Positions 28,950-37,179 of a DNA stretch of 64,000 bases are shown piece after piece (within the stretch, counting starts at the first letter, position 1; each line of letters opens with the position of its first letter). The notes under the pieces were generated by a model. The model worked only from the letters and a program-made list of their open reading frames with translations. It made no database searches and had not been told where the DNA came from. This DNA is from Nitrospira sp. (GTDB taxonomy: Bacteria; Nitrospirota; Nitrospiria; Nitrospirales; Nitrospiraceae). The stretch is taken from positions 17,295 to 81,294 of the forward strand of contig JAFEBM010000003.1 of assembly GCA_018242685.1 (NCBI GenBank). The letters run 5' to 3'. Made by a program: the position numbers and the translations under genes.

Positions 28950-30140
28950 GTGAGTTCTACTGATCTACAGCCGTTGCAAAGACCCCTGACTCCGGCGATG
29001 AAAGAACTGATGCGCGAACTCGAAGCGATCGTCGGCAATCCGGTCGTCGAGGCGGCCTACAACGACGCTATCGCACGAGTGACACCGTTCATCGAAGATG
29101 GATCGCCCAATCCCTGGGTCGGACAGCCCATGAATTATTTTGTGAATTACTTCCGGGACTGGTTTACGTTCCTTCCCGAACCGGCCGGTGGTCTCGGCAA
29201 GATTGTTCCGTTGACGTGGTTTTACTTGAATAATCCGACTGCCGCTGCGTTTCTCAACACGTTCAAGAGCAAGCGCAATGGCGCGGCGGCCTATACGACG
29301 GAGATCTTCAACTGGACGGTCAAGTTCATTGTGGAGCGCGGACGCTTCATGGATTCGCCCGAATCGCTCATCTTCATCAAGGAATGGACAAGCGACCCGA
29401 CGACTCACATCGAAGATTTCATCGTTCCCAAAGGCGGGTTCAAATCATTCAATGAGTTCTTCACCCGCGAATTGAATCTGTCCCGCAATCCGCGGCCAAT
29501 CGCCGCCCCTGACGACGACAGCGTGGTGACCGCGACGGCCGACTCGGAGATCAATTTCATCCTTTCCGATCTCACCCTCACCCAGGAACTTGACGTAAAA
29601 TCGCGCCAGCTCAATGTGCTGCAGCTTCTGAACAACTCCAAGTATGCGAAGTTCTTCGAGGGCGGCACAGCCGTTTCCTGCGTGCTGATGCCTCAAAACT
29701 ACCATCACTTTCATGCGCCGGTTACGGGAAAGATCGTCGAGTCCATGGAAGTCGCGGGCATGTACAACGGGATCACTGACGGTGAACATTGGTTCAATAC
29801 CATCTTTAATGTCGGTGAAAGCACCACCGCCTTCAGCATCTTCGAGTATTTCCACCGCGCCTACTACATCATTGAAACCAAGAACAACGGCTACGTGGCG
29901 GTCGTACCAGTCGGTCTCAACACGATCAGCCGGATCAGACCCTCGCTCATCAATTCCCACTCTTCCTTCGTCCACCCCGGCGATCCTCCTGTGCCAGTGA
30001 AGAAAGGAGATCCGCTCGGCAACTTTGCTTATGGTGGATCGCTGAACATTCTGTTGTTTGAAAAAGGCGTGTTGACATCTGTTTCCGTACTGATGGGCAG
30101 CCGTCTGGGGACCATGTCTCCTCCGGCACGATCCAAGTAA
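28950..30140 (+). CDS. Phosphatidylserine decarboxylase-family (PsiD-like) pyruvoyl enzyme
   Basis: The proenzyme-type cleavage site GGS is in 'AYGGSLNILLFEKG', with the pyruvoyl-forming Ser at residue 364. The 'NYHHFHAPVTGKIVE' and 'FKSFNEFFTRELN' motifs are those of the PSD family. The ~175-residue N-terminal region before FFTREL is longer than in bacterial Psd and resembles the PSDC-type architecture of fungal tryptophan decarboxylase PsiD. The substrate could therefore be an aromatic amino acid instead of phosphatidylserine. This comparison is from memory and should be tested. The GTG start at 28950 follows AAAGGAGGA. The gene sits between multicopper oxidase and tyrosinase, away from pssA at the left edge. 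Confidence 0.8.
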   Translation: MSSTDLQPLQRPLTPAMKELMRELEAIVGNPVVEAAYNDAIARVTPFIEDGSPNPWVGQPMNYFVNYFRDWFTFLPEPAGGLGKIVPLTWFYLNNPTAAAFLNTFKSKRNGAAAYTTEIFNWTVKFIVERGRFMDSPESLIFIKEWTSDPTTHIEDFIVPKGGFKSFNEFFTRELNLSRNPRPIAAPDDDSVVTATADSEINFILSDLTLTQELDVKSRQLNVLQLLNNSKYAKFFEGGTAVSCVLMPQNYHHFHAPVTGKIVESMEVAGMYNGITDGEHWFNTIFNVGESTTAFSIFEYFHRAYYIIETKNNGYVAVVPVGLNTISRIRPSLINSHSSFVHPGDPPVPVKKGDPLGNFAYGGSLNILLFEKGVLTSVSVLMGSRLGTMSPPARSK

Positions 30141-30156
30141 AAAGAGAGGAGCGATC

Positions 30157-31791
30157 ATGAGCCAACCACAACTGCGCCTCCGCGTTTCCCTTACGGAATT
30201 ACAGACCCAGTACGAAAACGGCAACAAAAAGCCGCTTGAGACGTTGATGCGAGCCTGGAAAGGCATCAAGGAACTGCGGTGGGACGATCCGAATTCATTT
30301 TTCGCCATCGGAGGACTGCATGGCGAGCCGTTTCGCGGCGCGGGTTGGAGCAATCCGACCTACTGGGGCGGGTATTGCAACCACGGCAATGTGCTGTTTC
30401 CGGTCTGGCACCGCGCCTACCTCATTGCGCTGGAACATGCGCTCCGCAGCATTCCCGGATGCGAGGACGTGGCGCTTCCGTTCTGGGATGAGACCGCCCC
30501 GCTCCCGGGCGGCAACCCGACTGCGCCGGTGATTCCCTGGGCGCTGACGAACCAGACCTTCGAACTCGATGGAAAATCCATTCTCAATCCACTGGCATCG
30601 TTCAAGTTCACGCAACAGGTAACCGACAACACGGCGAACCCCAACGGCTTCAATTACAGCAAGCCTCTGCACTATGAGACGGTGCGGTATCCATTGTCCG
30701 GACTCGTGGGGACGCCCCAAGATCAAAAAGCGACCGACAACCACAACAAGCAGTTCCCCGACTGGAACACGAACGCCCAGCTACTGAATCAGAACGTGCT
30801 GAACTGGCTGGGACCGTCCATCATCGTCGACAAGAAGCCCGCGCCGGCCAACGTCTACGAGAAATTCCATCGGTGTCTGGATGCGCCGAACTATACCTTG
30901 TTTTCGAATACAACGTCGGAGACCGAATGGAACAACAACTACCCGAGTAATCAAGTCGTCGCACTTGAGGACCCACACAACGATATTCATCTGGCAGTCG
31001 GGGGCTTCGAGTGGCCCGGTAACCCGGTCGTCCCAGGGCAGAATGTCTCTCCCATAGACGGAGCGAACGGCGACATGGGTGAAAACGACACCGCGTCGAT
31101 GGACCCGATTTTCTTTTTTCACCACTGTTTCATCGATTACGTGTTCTGGCGATGGCAGAAGAAAAATGGGTTCACCGACAGGTTCGACATCATCCCGCAG
31201 TATCCGGGAACGAACTCTGTCGACAGCCAGGGTCCGACGCCGGGCGTGCCTGCAAACTCCTGGCTCACGATGGATTCGAAGCTTGATCCATGGAGTTACA
31301 CGGCCAGAGACATGATCAACATCGAATCGCAGCTCGGGTACACTTACGGCTCCGGCTCACTCGATGACGTTTCGAAGACACCGGCGGTCACGTTCCGATC
31401 CAACGCTGCCGAGTCTCCGTCTTCGACTGCGGTCGAAAACGCCGAGCCCACCAAGACCGTCGTGGTCTCGGGAGTCGACCGGGGCGCCATCAGCGGCTCA
31501 TTCGTCATCGCTGCCTTTGCGAACGTGAACGGCAAGCGCGAACTGATCGGTACGAAATCCATTCTCAGCCGCTGGAAAGTGCAGGGCTGCGCAAACTGCC
31601 TGACGCATCTCGAAGCGCGGGCGCACTTCCCGGTGAAGCGTTCAGTCGTGGCAGAGTTACCGCCTGAGAAGGTGCAGGTCGAAATCCGCACACGCAATCG
31701 TGAACCTATATCGGAAACGGCCTCGTTGCCGACGACACCTTTCACCATGTTCACCGAGGCGAAGAAGCGGTTCCGTGTGCAAGTGATCTGA
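30157..31791 (+). CDS. Tyrosinase-family copper oxidase
   Basis: The CuA region has 'LHGEPF', 'CNHGNVLFPVWHRAYLIALEHAL' (His ligands and the conserved WHRxYL...EHAL). The CuB region has 'NDIHLAVGG' and 'DPIFFFHHCFIDYVFWRWQ'. Together these give the six His of a type-3 copper site. A C-terminal ~180-residue extension after residue ~370 may be a beta domain that shields the site, as in other tyrosinases. The length of 544 residues is long for a bacterial enzyme. Tyrosinases hydroxylate monophenols and oxidise diphenols to quinones. No signal peptide is seen. The start at 30157 has AGAGAGGAG upstream. The three-gene cassette is unusual in an ammonia oxidiser. Confidence 0.9.
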   Translation: MSQPQLRLRVSLTELQTQYENGNKKPLETLMRAWKGIKELRWDDPNSFFAIGGLHGEPFRGAGWSNPTYWGGYCNHGNVLFPVWHRAYLIALEHALRSIPGCEDVALPFWDETAPLPGGNPTAPVIPWALTNQTFELDGKSILNPLASFKFTQQVTDNTANPNGFNYSKPLHYETVRYPLSGLVGTPQDQKATDNHNKQFPDWNTNAQLLNQNVLNWLGPSIIVDKKPAPANVYEKFHRCLDAPNYTLFSNTTSETEWNNNYPSNQVVALEDPHNDIHLAVGGFEWPGNPVVPGQNVSPIDGANGDMGENDTASMDPIFFFHHCFIDYVFWRWQKKNGFTDRFDIIPQYPGTNSVDSQGPTPGVPANSWLTMDSKLDPWSYTARDMINIESQLGYTYGSGSLDDVSKTPAVTFRSNAAESPSSTAVENAEPTKTVVVSGVDRGAISGSFVIAAFANVNGKRELIGTKSILSRWKVQGCANCLTHLEARAHFPVKRSVVAELPPEKVQVEIRTRNREPISETASLPTTPFTMFTEAKKRFRVQVI

Positions 31792-31798
31792 GAGGTCA

Positions 31799-31943
31799 TG
31801 CCGAACGCTACGTGGCCTGGCTTGTGGCGGGTCATGTCATTTCCTGGACGGCTTTCTGAGGACTCGCCGGTCCGGCGACGCAATCCCTCATGACGCGCCG
31901 GGTCAGCAGTGCGGAACAGGGTCAGCTTCAGGGCGCCATCGCC
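31799..31943 (+). pseudogene. Fragments of the Tet-like MFS gene, joined by a deletion
   Basis: Positions 31799-31846 match 25640-25680 of the MFS gene. From about 31847 the match moves to 26292 and continues to 'GCCATCGCC' at 31935-31943, so about 600 bases of the original are missing in between. Several base changes and a stop codon (TGA at 31857-31859) show decay. It is the left end of a mosaic of degraded gene pieces reaching to about 32330. Confidence 0.7.
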
Positions 31944-32171
31944 AACGTGAAAGAAGCCATCGAAGGGTGGCTTGAGGTGAGGGAGGCCAAGCGTGTGGTC
32001 GACGCAGAATGGACGGTTGAGGTTGTGGTCTGATGAGTTGGGGCCTGGACTTCTGCGTAAGCTGATCCGCCAAGCTGGTCTCACCGTAGAAACATTCAAC
32101 AGTCTGGAGAGCTCGTCAGTAGCAGGTTTGTCTCATCTATCGCGACGCCAATGGGTGCGTCGAGTCTCAGC
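31935..32171 (+). pseudogene. hicB-hicA remnant with internal deletion
   Basis: From the shared nine-base GCCATCGCC this segment follows the intact hicB (33422 onward) to its stop codon. It then jumps to the 3' part of hicA (from the TGATGAGTTGGGGCC block, 33664 onward) and continues past the hicA stop to about 33804. The ~135 bases lost lie between two TGATG copies. No toxin start codon remains, so it is not functional. Junctions at short direct repeats point to recombination or replication slippage. Confidence 0.7.
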
Positions 32172-32273
32172 CTCCGCTTCAGTCGCATCCACGAGGTCGA
32201 CACTGAGAGCTCGAAACGTGGGCTCAATGACCTCCTGCCGTTTGACGGAGTGACCGTAAAGCGCTTCCTTCGG
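32171..32273 (+). pseudogene. Remnant of the 3' end of the PagL-like gene
   Basis: The translated remnant RFSRIHEVDTESSKRGLNDLLPF parallels RFSHISNADTDSPNRGLNYLLPF of the intact PagL-like protein, then ends at a stop codon at about the same place. The catalytic His and Asn are changed (HIS to RIH, N to E), so even the fragment cannot be active. It is followed by a copy of the 26910 intergenic block. Confidence 0.6.
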
Positions 32274-32375
32274 TAACATACCTGAAAACAGCATGCACAG
32301 TACAAGATCCGACCCTACTTACGACTCACTGATGTCCCCACCGCACTCCTCACCGCTTTCAGACTACCGCAGGGC

Positions 32376-33035
32376 TCACTTCTCCGGACTCGTCCCACTC
32401 GCCTCGTAGGCGTGAAGCGGTCTGAATTGCTTCTGCATTTCCTCGACGAGCCGGAGGCGGTCCTTGAGCACCGCCTCCTCCAGTTTATAATTTCCCTTCA
32501 GCGTCTCCGTGAGCGACCGCACCTCCGTCCCCAGTGCCGTGACCCGGGAAGGGACATTCTCGATCTTACCGCTTAAGTCGGACAATGCCTGCTGGGCGGT
32601 CTGGAGTTGTTTCGTGGCCTCCCCTGTCATCATCTCAATCCTGCGGAACCGTTCTTGGTCCCTTATGTCGGAACCCTCCACCGTCTGCTTCGTGTTGGTG
32701 GTGATGGTGCTGATCTCACGCAAAATTTTCGTATTCGTCACCTCCTGCGCTTTCAACGATTCCAGCGCCGATTGGAAGCCGCCGACCTGGTCCAGCGCCG
32801 ATTGGAAGGTGCGGATCTGAGCACGGAGGTTTTCCAACTCAGTCTTAGAGGATTTGACCTGCTCACGCAGGCCGCCGGTCTCCACCCTTATGGTGCTGGT
32901 CTGGGCGTCCAGTTTCTTGGTCAGGTTCAGATTCATCGTCTCCAAATCCCCGGACGTGGCACAGCCTGTCACCAGCCACGCCATCACAACGCCCGTTCCC
33001 ACTTGCAGGAAAACACTCCGAGAGAGTTGTTTCAT
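32376..33035 (-). CDS. Putative coiled-coil lipoprotein
   Basis: The N terminus MKQLSRSVFLQVGTGVVMAWLVTGCATSG has a lipobox (L-V-T-G-C) at about residue 25, so it is probably lipid-anchored. The rest is highly helical and polar with repeated heptad-like patterns ('VKSSKTELENLRAQIRTFQSALDQV', 'SALESLKAQEVTNTKILREISTITTNTK'), a long coiled coil. An internal 13-residue duplication (FQSALDQVGGFQSALESLK) is visible. A longer frame begins at 33062, but the ATG encoding MKQL has a GGGGAGG site nine bases before it. No family is recognised. It has no partner genes on either side. Confidence 0.75.
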   Translation of the reverse strand: MKQLSRSVFLQVGTGVVMAWLVTGCATSGDLETMNLNLTKKLDAQTSTIRVETGGLREQVKSSKTELENLRAQIRTFQSALDQVGGFQSALESLKAQEVTNTKILREISTITTNTKQTVEGSDIRDQERFRRIEMMTGEATKQLQTAQQALSDLSGKIENVPSRVTALGTEVRSLTETLKGNYKLEEAVLKDRLRLVEEMQKQFRPLHAYEASGTSPEK

Positions 33036-33255
33036 AACCCACCTCCCCTGGTGAAGTGACATAGATCATTCTACTCACCGTTTGAGCGGAGGCGCCAATC
33101 GGTAAAACCCCTGGGAGAAGATTGGGACAACCCAGCGGCTTCAGCCGATCGAGTGCGGATTCGAGTCGCCATAGGAAGCAGCCTGGAAGGCCGCAAGAGC
33201 CGACAGAGCATGAACCTGACCCTGATTTTGGTGTTCAATGCACCAAGCGGTTTAC

Positions 33256-33284
33256 TTGACCATAGTGAGGGTCTTCACGATAAT
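33256..33284 (+). promoter_or_regulatory. Sigma-70-type promoter for hicBA
   Basis: TTGACC at 33256-33261 and GATAAT at 33279-33284 are separated by 17 bases. Both are close to consensus. The hicB start codon is 36 bases downstream of the -10 box with AAGAAGGAGA as ribosome-binding site. HicB usually represses its own promoter; no operator is resolved here. The rest of the 33063-33255 gap shows no recognised feature. Confidence 0.65.
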
Positions 33285-33319
33285 AGCTCAAGCGTTATTC
33301 TGAAGAAGGAGATGAAGGC

Positions 33320-33520
33320 ATGAGATTGCATGTTATTGTGGAACAGGATGAGGCAGGTTACTTTGTCGCCGAGGTGCCTGCGTTGCCTGGGTGTCTGTCG
33401 CAAGGGAAAACGCACGATGAGGCCATCGCCAACGTGAAAGAAGCCATCGAAGGGTGGCTTGAGGTGATGGAGGCGAAGCGTGTGGTCGATGCAAAACGGA
33501 CGATTGAGGTTGTGGGCTGA
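33320..33520 (+). CDS. hicB: HicB-like antitoxin
   Basis: This 66-residue protein carries the HicB partial RNase H-like fold: 'MRLHVIVEQDEAGYFVAEVPALPGCLSQGKT' followed by 'DEAIANVKEAIEGWLE'. The motif 'GyfvAevPaLPGC.sqG.T.deAi.nikeai' is the HicB signature. It binds and blocks the HicA RNase, normally with a DNA-binding tail, which is short or absent here. The stop codon overlaps the hicA start (TGATG), a typical toxin-antitoxin arrangement. A degraded copy of both genes is at 31935-32171. Confidence 0.9.
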   Translation: MRLHVIVEQDEAGYFVAEVPALPGCLSQGKTHDEAIANVKEAIEGWLEVMEAKRVVDAKRTIEVVG

Positions 33521-33741
33521 TGGCGGAACGCCTCCGGTTGTGTTCAGGGTCTGACGCCATACGGAAGTTCCAACGGGCAGGGTGGAGCATCATGCGACAA
33601 CGAGGCTCTCATGTGATGCTGGTGAAATCCGGTTATGAGTATACCCGCTCCGTTCCCCAACATGATGAGTTGGGGCCTAGGCTTCTTCGTAAGTTGATCC
33701 GTCAAGCTGGTCTCACCGTAGAAACATTCAACGGTCTGTAG
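33520..33741 (+). CDS. hicA: HicA-like mRNA interferase toxin
   Basis: This 73-residue protein has the HicA double-stranded-RNA-binding-like fold. The catalytic His lies in 'IMRQRGSHVMLVKSG', and the C-terminal 'LGPRLLRKLIRQAGLTVETF' helix is conserved in the family. HicA cleaves mRNA independently of ribosomes when HicB is degraded. It begins one base inside the hicB stop codon. No mutations that would inactivate it are visible in the core motif. Confidence 0.88.
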   Translation: MAERLRLCSGSDAIRKFQRAGWSIMRQRGSHVMLVKSGYEYTRSVPQHDELGPRLLRKLIRQAGLTVETFNGL

Positions 33742-34124
33742 AGTTCATCAGTGGTACATTCGACTTATCTATAACGGCGCAAATGGGTGCGTCGAGTCTC
33801 AACCTGGCCGCAGAGGCCAACCACACGACACATTCCAAACGACGGAAGGAGCTGGATCGCCTCTTCGTCAAGCTTCAGATGTTCCTGGACATTTATGCTG
33901 ACCAGAGCGAGTCAGCTACCCGGTGGGGTGAACGGAATGGAAATTGGTGGAGCAAAAATCTGTTCAAGCTATACCGAACTCCTGAGCTGGGAAAGGGGGA
34001 AGAAAACCAGCCTTGTCCCCTTAAGTCCTTCTCGGTTCGTTTGACCGTCAAGGTTGGTCGGGCAGCATGAGTCATTACTTGCAAGAGAGAACTCACTGCT
34101 TGTTTCAACTTTAGAAGAGAGCCC

Positions 34125-34454
34125 TTACAGCCCGAGCCAAAGCCGCAAGGCTCCGTCGAGCCTTTCCTGATCAGCAGCAGTGCGGTGACCAAAACACCGA
34201 TTGATCCGAGCCCTGTCCAGTGTAAACAATCCGCGCTTGACGGCGCTCGGAAACAGCAGTCCCGCTGCTTTCCAATCAGCCAAGGCAAATTCGCCAGGTT
34301 GTAGATGCTTAAGCTGGGAAGTCATCGGAAGGAGCAAGAGGTCAACTGACGGATGAGGGGCACTCACGACAACAGCTGGACGTTGTTTAATTCCCGTGAG
34401 GTCCGAAAACGGCAAGGTAGCCAGGACGACATCGCCCCGGTCATAACTTGTCAT
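34125..34454 (-). CDS. MazF/PemK-family mRNA interferase toxin
   Basis: The 109-residue protein starts 'MTSYDRGDVVLATLPFSDLTGIKQRPAVVVS', the conserved N terminus of PemK/MazF toxins (GDvV...PFsD..g.k.RPavVls). It continues 'LLLLPMTSQLKHLQPGEFALADW...AVKRGLFTLDRARI'. These toxins cleave single-stranded mRNA at short specific sequences. The ATG at 34454 lies inside the 3' end of the antitoxin frame (overlap of 14 bases), a coupled antitoxin-first operon. A frame that extends further upstream gives a longer N terminus unlike the family. Confidence 0.85.
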   Translation of the reverse strand: MTSYDRGDVVLATLPFSDLTGIKQRPAVVVSAPHPSVDLLLLPMTSQLKHLQPGEFALADWKAAGLLFPSAVKRGLFTLDRARINRCFGHRTAADQERLDGALRLWLGL

Positions 34455-34647
34455 ATTCGGCATCGCGAGAATTGTTCCAGATTCGTGCGAGGCTGGGTAG
34501 TGAGGCGTGGGAGACATCGGTCTTGAGAGCCATCAGGTCCTCTTGAGAATCCGGGATGACGACCTCAACCGGCGTATTAGCCGAGAGCGATACCGGCTCA
34601 TCCAGAACCACTTTCTCTCCATCATAGTGTGCCGAGATGTGCCTCAT
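34441..34647 (-). CDS. Antitoxin partner of the MazF-type toxin
   Basis: This 68-residue protein begins 'MRHISAHYDGEKVVLDEPVSLSANTPVEVVI'. That resembles the N-terminal beta domain of DUF104/AF2212-like small antitoxins. A charged C-terminal tail, which would wrap the toxin, follows. It is immediately upstream of and overlaps the MazF-type toxin gene. The assignment rests mainly on size, this motif and gene order. Confidence 0.7.
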   Translation of the reverse strand: MRHISAHYDGEKVVLDEPVSLSANTPVEVVIPDSQEDLMALKTDVSHASLPSLARIWNNSRDAEYDKL

Positions 34648-34892
34648 GATCTCTCCTGTTCCTCCACGTGGGCGGCCTGTGTTGAACAGATTCTATTGGC
34701 GCTCGTGAAACCTGTCAACTCAGCTCGACTTATCAGTCCGGATCGCTCCACCTAACGATCTTAGTTGGTTCTTGATCGTGAGCCGAATTCTCCTCGTTCG
34801 CGCTGTGGAGACTGATTCCTTGCCGGATGACTAGCACCTCTTCGGTTCCACCAACTCTAACTTGGAATAAGAGGCCGATGTGAGTACCATCG

Positions 34893-36878
34893 GTGGCAAT
34901 GAGAAAGGAAAACTCACGGCACAAAGCCCAGAGCAAGAATTCACTGGCGAAGCGTTTCAAGGCTCTCACGTGGGATGAGCTCCAGGAATGGGCCGGGGGC
35001 ATTATTGTATCGCGAGGCCAGCGGTACCAGCGCAGCGGCCAAGTCCATGGATTGGCCAGAACCTCGAACGGAGGCCTGGTTGCGTGGGTGCTGGGCTCGC
35101 ACCGATACGCCACTAGGGTCGAAATGGAAGATGGCGAACTGGTGGCTGTCTGTACCTGCCCGTATGAGGGCGTCTGCAAACACGCGGTTGCCGTGGTGAT
35201 TGAATGTCTGGAGCAGGTGAAGCGCAATCGTATGATCCCTACCGTATCCGAGCAGGACCAGCGGTTTCAGTTGTTGGAGCATGATGGAGACGAAGAGGAA
35301 TGGGGTGAGGACGGCGCCACGGACGAAGATTTGGTACCTGTCCCTGAGCGATCAATGCGGAAGGGCGGAAAGGCTGCTCCAGACGCATGGCTGTCTTTCC
35401 TAGAACAGCAGACGCACTCACAACTTCTCGAGTTTTTAGAAGACCTTGCTCAACGCCATCCCGATATCCGTAAGTTTTTGGAGGATCGACACAATCTGTC
35501 GGCAGGCGCCGTGCCTAAGTTGGTCAAGTCCTTGCGGGCTGAGATTGCTGGCCTTAGCCAAGAATCGGGTTGGCGCAACCACTGGAGCGGCGAGGGAGCG
35601 ATCCCAGACTACTCACGGGTGCGGAATCGCCTGGAAGTGCTGCTGGCACAAGGGCATGCGGATGTAGTGGTGGAGGTGGGAGCGCAACTGCTGGAGGCTG
35701 GCACGAAGCAAGTAGAGACGAGCGACGACGAAGGGGAGACGGCAGAGGAAATTGCCTCCTGTATGGATATCGTCTTCCAGGCGTTGCGTCGATCGTCTCG
35801 CACTTCCACCGAGCAGATGTGTTGGGCGGTGGAAGCTGACTTAGCGGACGGGTACGAGCTTTGTCGCGGAGCCAAACCGTTCTTGGATCGAATCCATCCG
35901 ATAGAGGCGTGGAATGGGCTTGCGGAACAGCTGGCTCGGCGCCTCACGAAGGACCGGCGGAACAGGGATCAGGACACCTTCTCAGAGAATTTTCAGCGCG
36001 ATCGCCTGAGTAACTGGCTGATCCTGGCGCTGGAACGAGCCGGTCGGCATGCAGAGATCATCCCGTTATGCAGGCAAGAAGCTGTGAAGACCGGCAGTTA
36101 CCCTCGCCTCGTTGAACACCTTACGAAAGCCAAGCAGTGGAAAGAGGTGGAAGTCTGGATCCGCAAGGGGATCGTGGCGACCGAGAAGCAGTGGCCTGGC
36201 ATTGCTGCCCAATTGCGGACGGTCTTCCGCGAGATGCGTGAGCGACAACAGGATTGGCCTGCCGTGGCTGCATTGCGGGCCGCCGAATTCTTTGTGGAGC
36301 CGAGTGTGCAGACCTTTCAGGCGTTGGAGAAGGCCTCGCAGCGAGCCGAGGTTGGGGCGGAGGTGCGGGCCGCCGCCTTACAATATCTGGAGACCGGGAC
36401 TCGTCCTCAACCGTCGACTCAGCTCTGGCCATTGCCGGAGAGTGGACTGAAGCCGATGACCGGGCGTTTTCCGATCCGGCCACCCCTGAGCGATGTCCTT
36501 ATCGACATCGCGATTGCAGAAGAACGGTCGGACGAGGTGCTTCGCTGGTATGATCGGCGCAAGCCACGGTCGCGAAGCTGGGACTCTGGATGGTTTGCGG
36601 AGGACCGCATTGCCGAGGCGGTGGTGGCCAAGTATCCTGAGCGGGCCGTTGCTATCTGGAAGCAACTCGCTGAAGCGCAGATTGCCCTCACGAAACCAAA
36701 AGCCTATGACGCGGCCGCTGGCTACCTGCGGAAAGTGGGTCGTGTAATGAAGCAGCAGGGGAAAGGGCAGGACTGGCAGAGCTATCTTGTGGCCCTTCGT
36801 CAGGCAAATGAGCGCAAGCGTCGATTCGTCGATGTGCTCGATATCCTGGCCGGCCGCCGGATTCTCGATATGAAGTGA
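34893..36878 (+). CDS. SWIM zinc-finger protein
   Basis: The N-terminal ~120 residues hold a SWIM zinc finger, CTCPYEGVCKHAVAVVIE (CxC...CxH), preceded by a typical 'GxRYxrsGqV' sequence. SWIM domains bind DNA or proteins and occur in MuDR transposases, SWI/SNF-like helicases and bacterial proteins of unknown role. The remaining ~500 residues are rich in Trp/Arg/Glu helices and look like helical repeats; no helicase motifs are visible. The protein is 661 residues long with no signal peptide. The start is uncertain: GTG at 34893 or the ATG two codons later. No gene partner is evident on this strand. Confidence 0.75.
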   Translation: MAMRKENSRHKAQSKNSLAKRFKALTWDELQEWAGGIIVSRGQRYQRSGQVHGLARTSNGGLVAWVLGSHRYATRVEMEDGELVAVCTCPYEGVCKHAVAVVIECLEQVKRNRMIPTVSEQDQRFQLLEHDGDEEEWGEDGATDEDLVPVPERSMRKGGKAAPDAWLSFLEQQTHSQLLEFLEDLAQRHPDIRKFLEDRHNLSAGAVPKLVKSLRAEIAGLSQESGWRNHWSGEGAIPDYSRVRNRLEVLLAQGHADVVVEVGAQLLEAGTKQVETSDDEGETAEEIASCMDIVFQALRRSSRTSTEQMCWAVEADLADGYELCRGAKPFLDRIHPIEAWNGLAEQLARRLTKDRRNRDQDTFSENFQRDRLSNWLILALERAGRHAEIIPLCRQEAVKTGSYPRLVEHLTKAKQWKEVEVWIRKGIVATEKQWPGIAAQLRTVFREMRERQQDWPAVAALRAAEFFVEPSVQTFQALEKASQRAEVGAEVRAAALQYLETGTRPQPSTQLWPLPESGLKPMTGRFPIRPPLSDVLIDIAIAEERSDEVLRWYDRRKPRSRSWDSGWFAEDRIAEAVVAKYPERAVAIWKQLAEAQIALTKPKAYDAAAGYLRKVGRVMKQQGKGQDWQSYLVALRQANERKRRFVDVLDILAGRRILDMK

Positions 36879-37026
36879 AGGGGGGACTGGCCCGAGCAGG
36901 GTGTACGTACCTCTCTGAAGATCTTCGGCCGCATCTCTGGAATCGACAGGCGCGAGACGAGGTCTGACCTTGCTAGCCGCAGATGTTTGTTTTAAAGGGG
37001 TACAAAGTCAAGAACCGACCCCAACA

Positions 37027-37139
37027 ACTCATGCTCCTCGGCGCCGCCGTGATTGCATGGCGAACGACGAAAGCGGGCGGGCCATAGGCAAGTTACCTCC
37101 GTTGATCCTCGGTGAGTTGCGTGTGAGATGCGCGACGAT
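37027..37139 (+). pseudogene. 3'-end fragment of the Tet-like MFS gene (second remnant)
   Basis: The bases from CTCATGCTCCTCGGCGCCGCC to GGGCCATAGG match 26517-26577 of the MFS gene almost exactly. The similarity continues weaker through the sequence after its stop codon (to about 26630). It has no coding context. The flanking 36879-37026 and 37140-37179 hold nothing recognised, except a short GTACAAAGTC...CCGACCCC block that also resembles the end of the mosaic near 32300. Confidence 0.65.
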
Positions 37140-37179
37140 TTGAAAAGATACTCGCCCCCTTCACATCCGTCCCAGGTCA

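Noticed and set aside
33783..34070. 95-residue frame after hicA
   Set aside because: Its first part is the sequence downstream of hicA that is also present, decayed, in the mosaic at 32171; no family or ribosome-binding site supports it.
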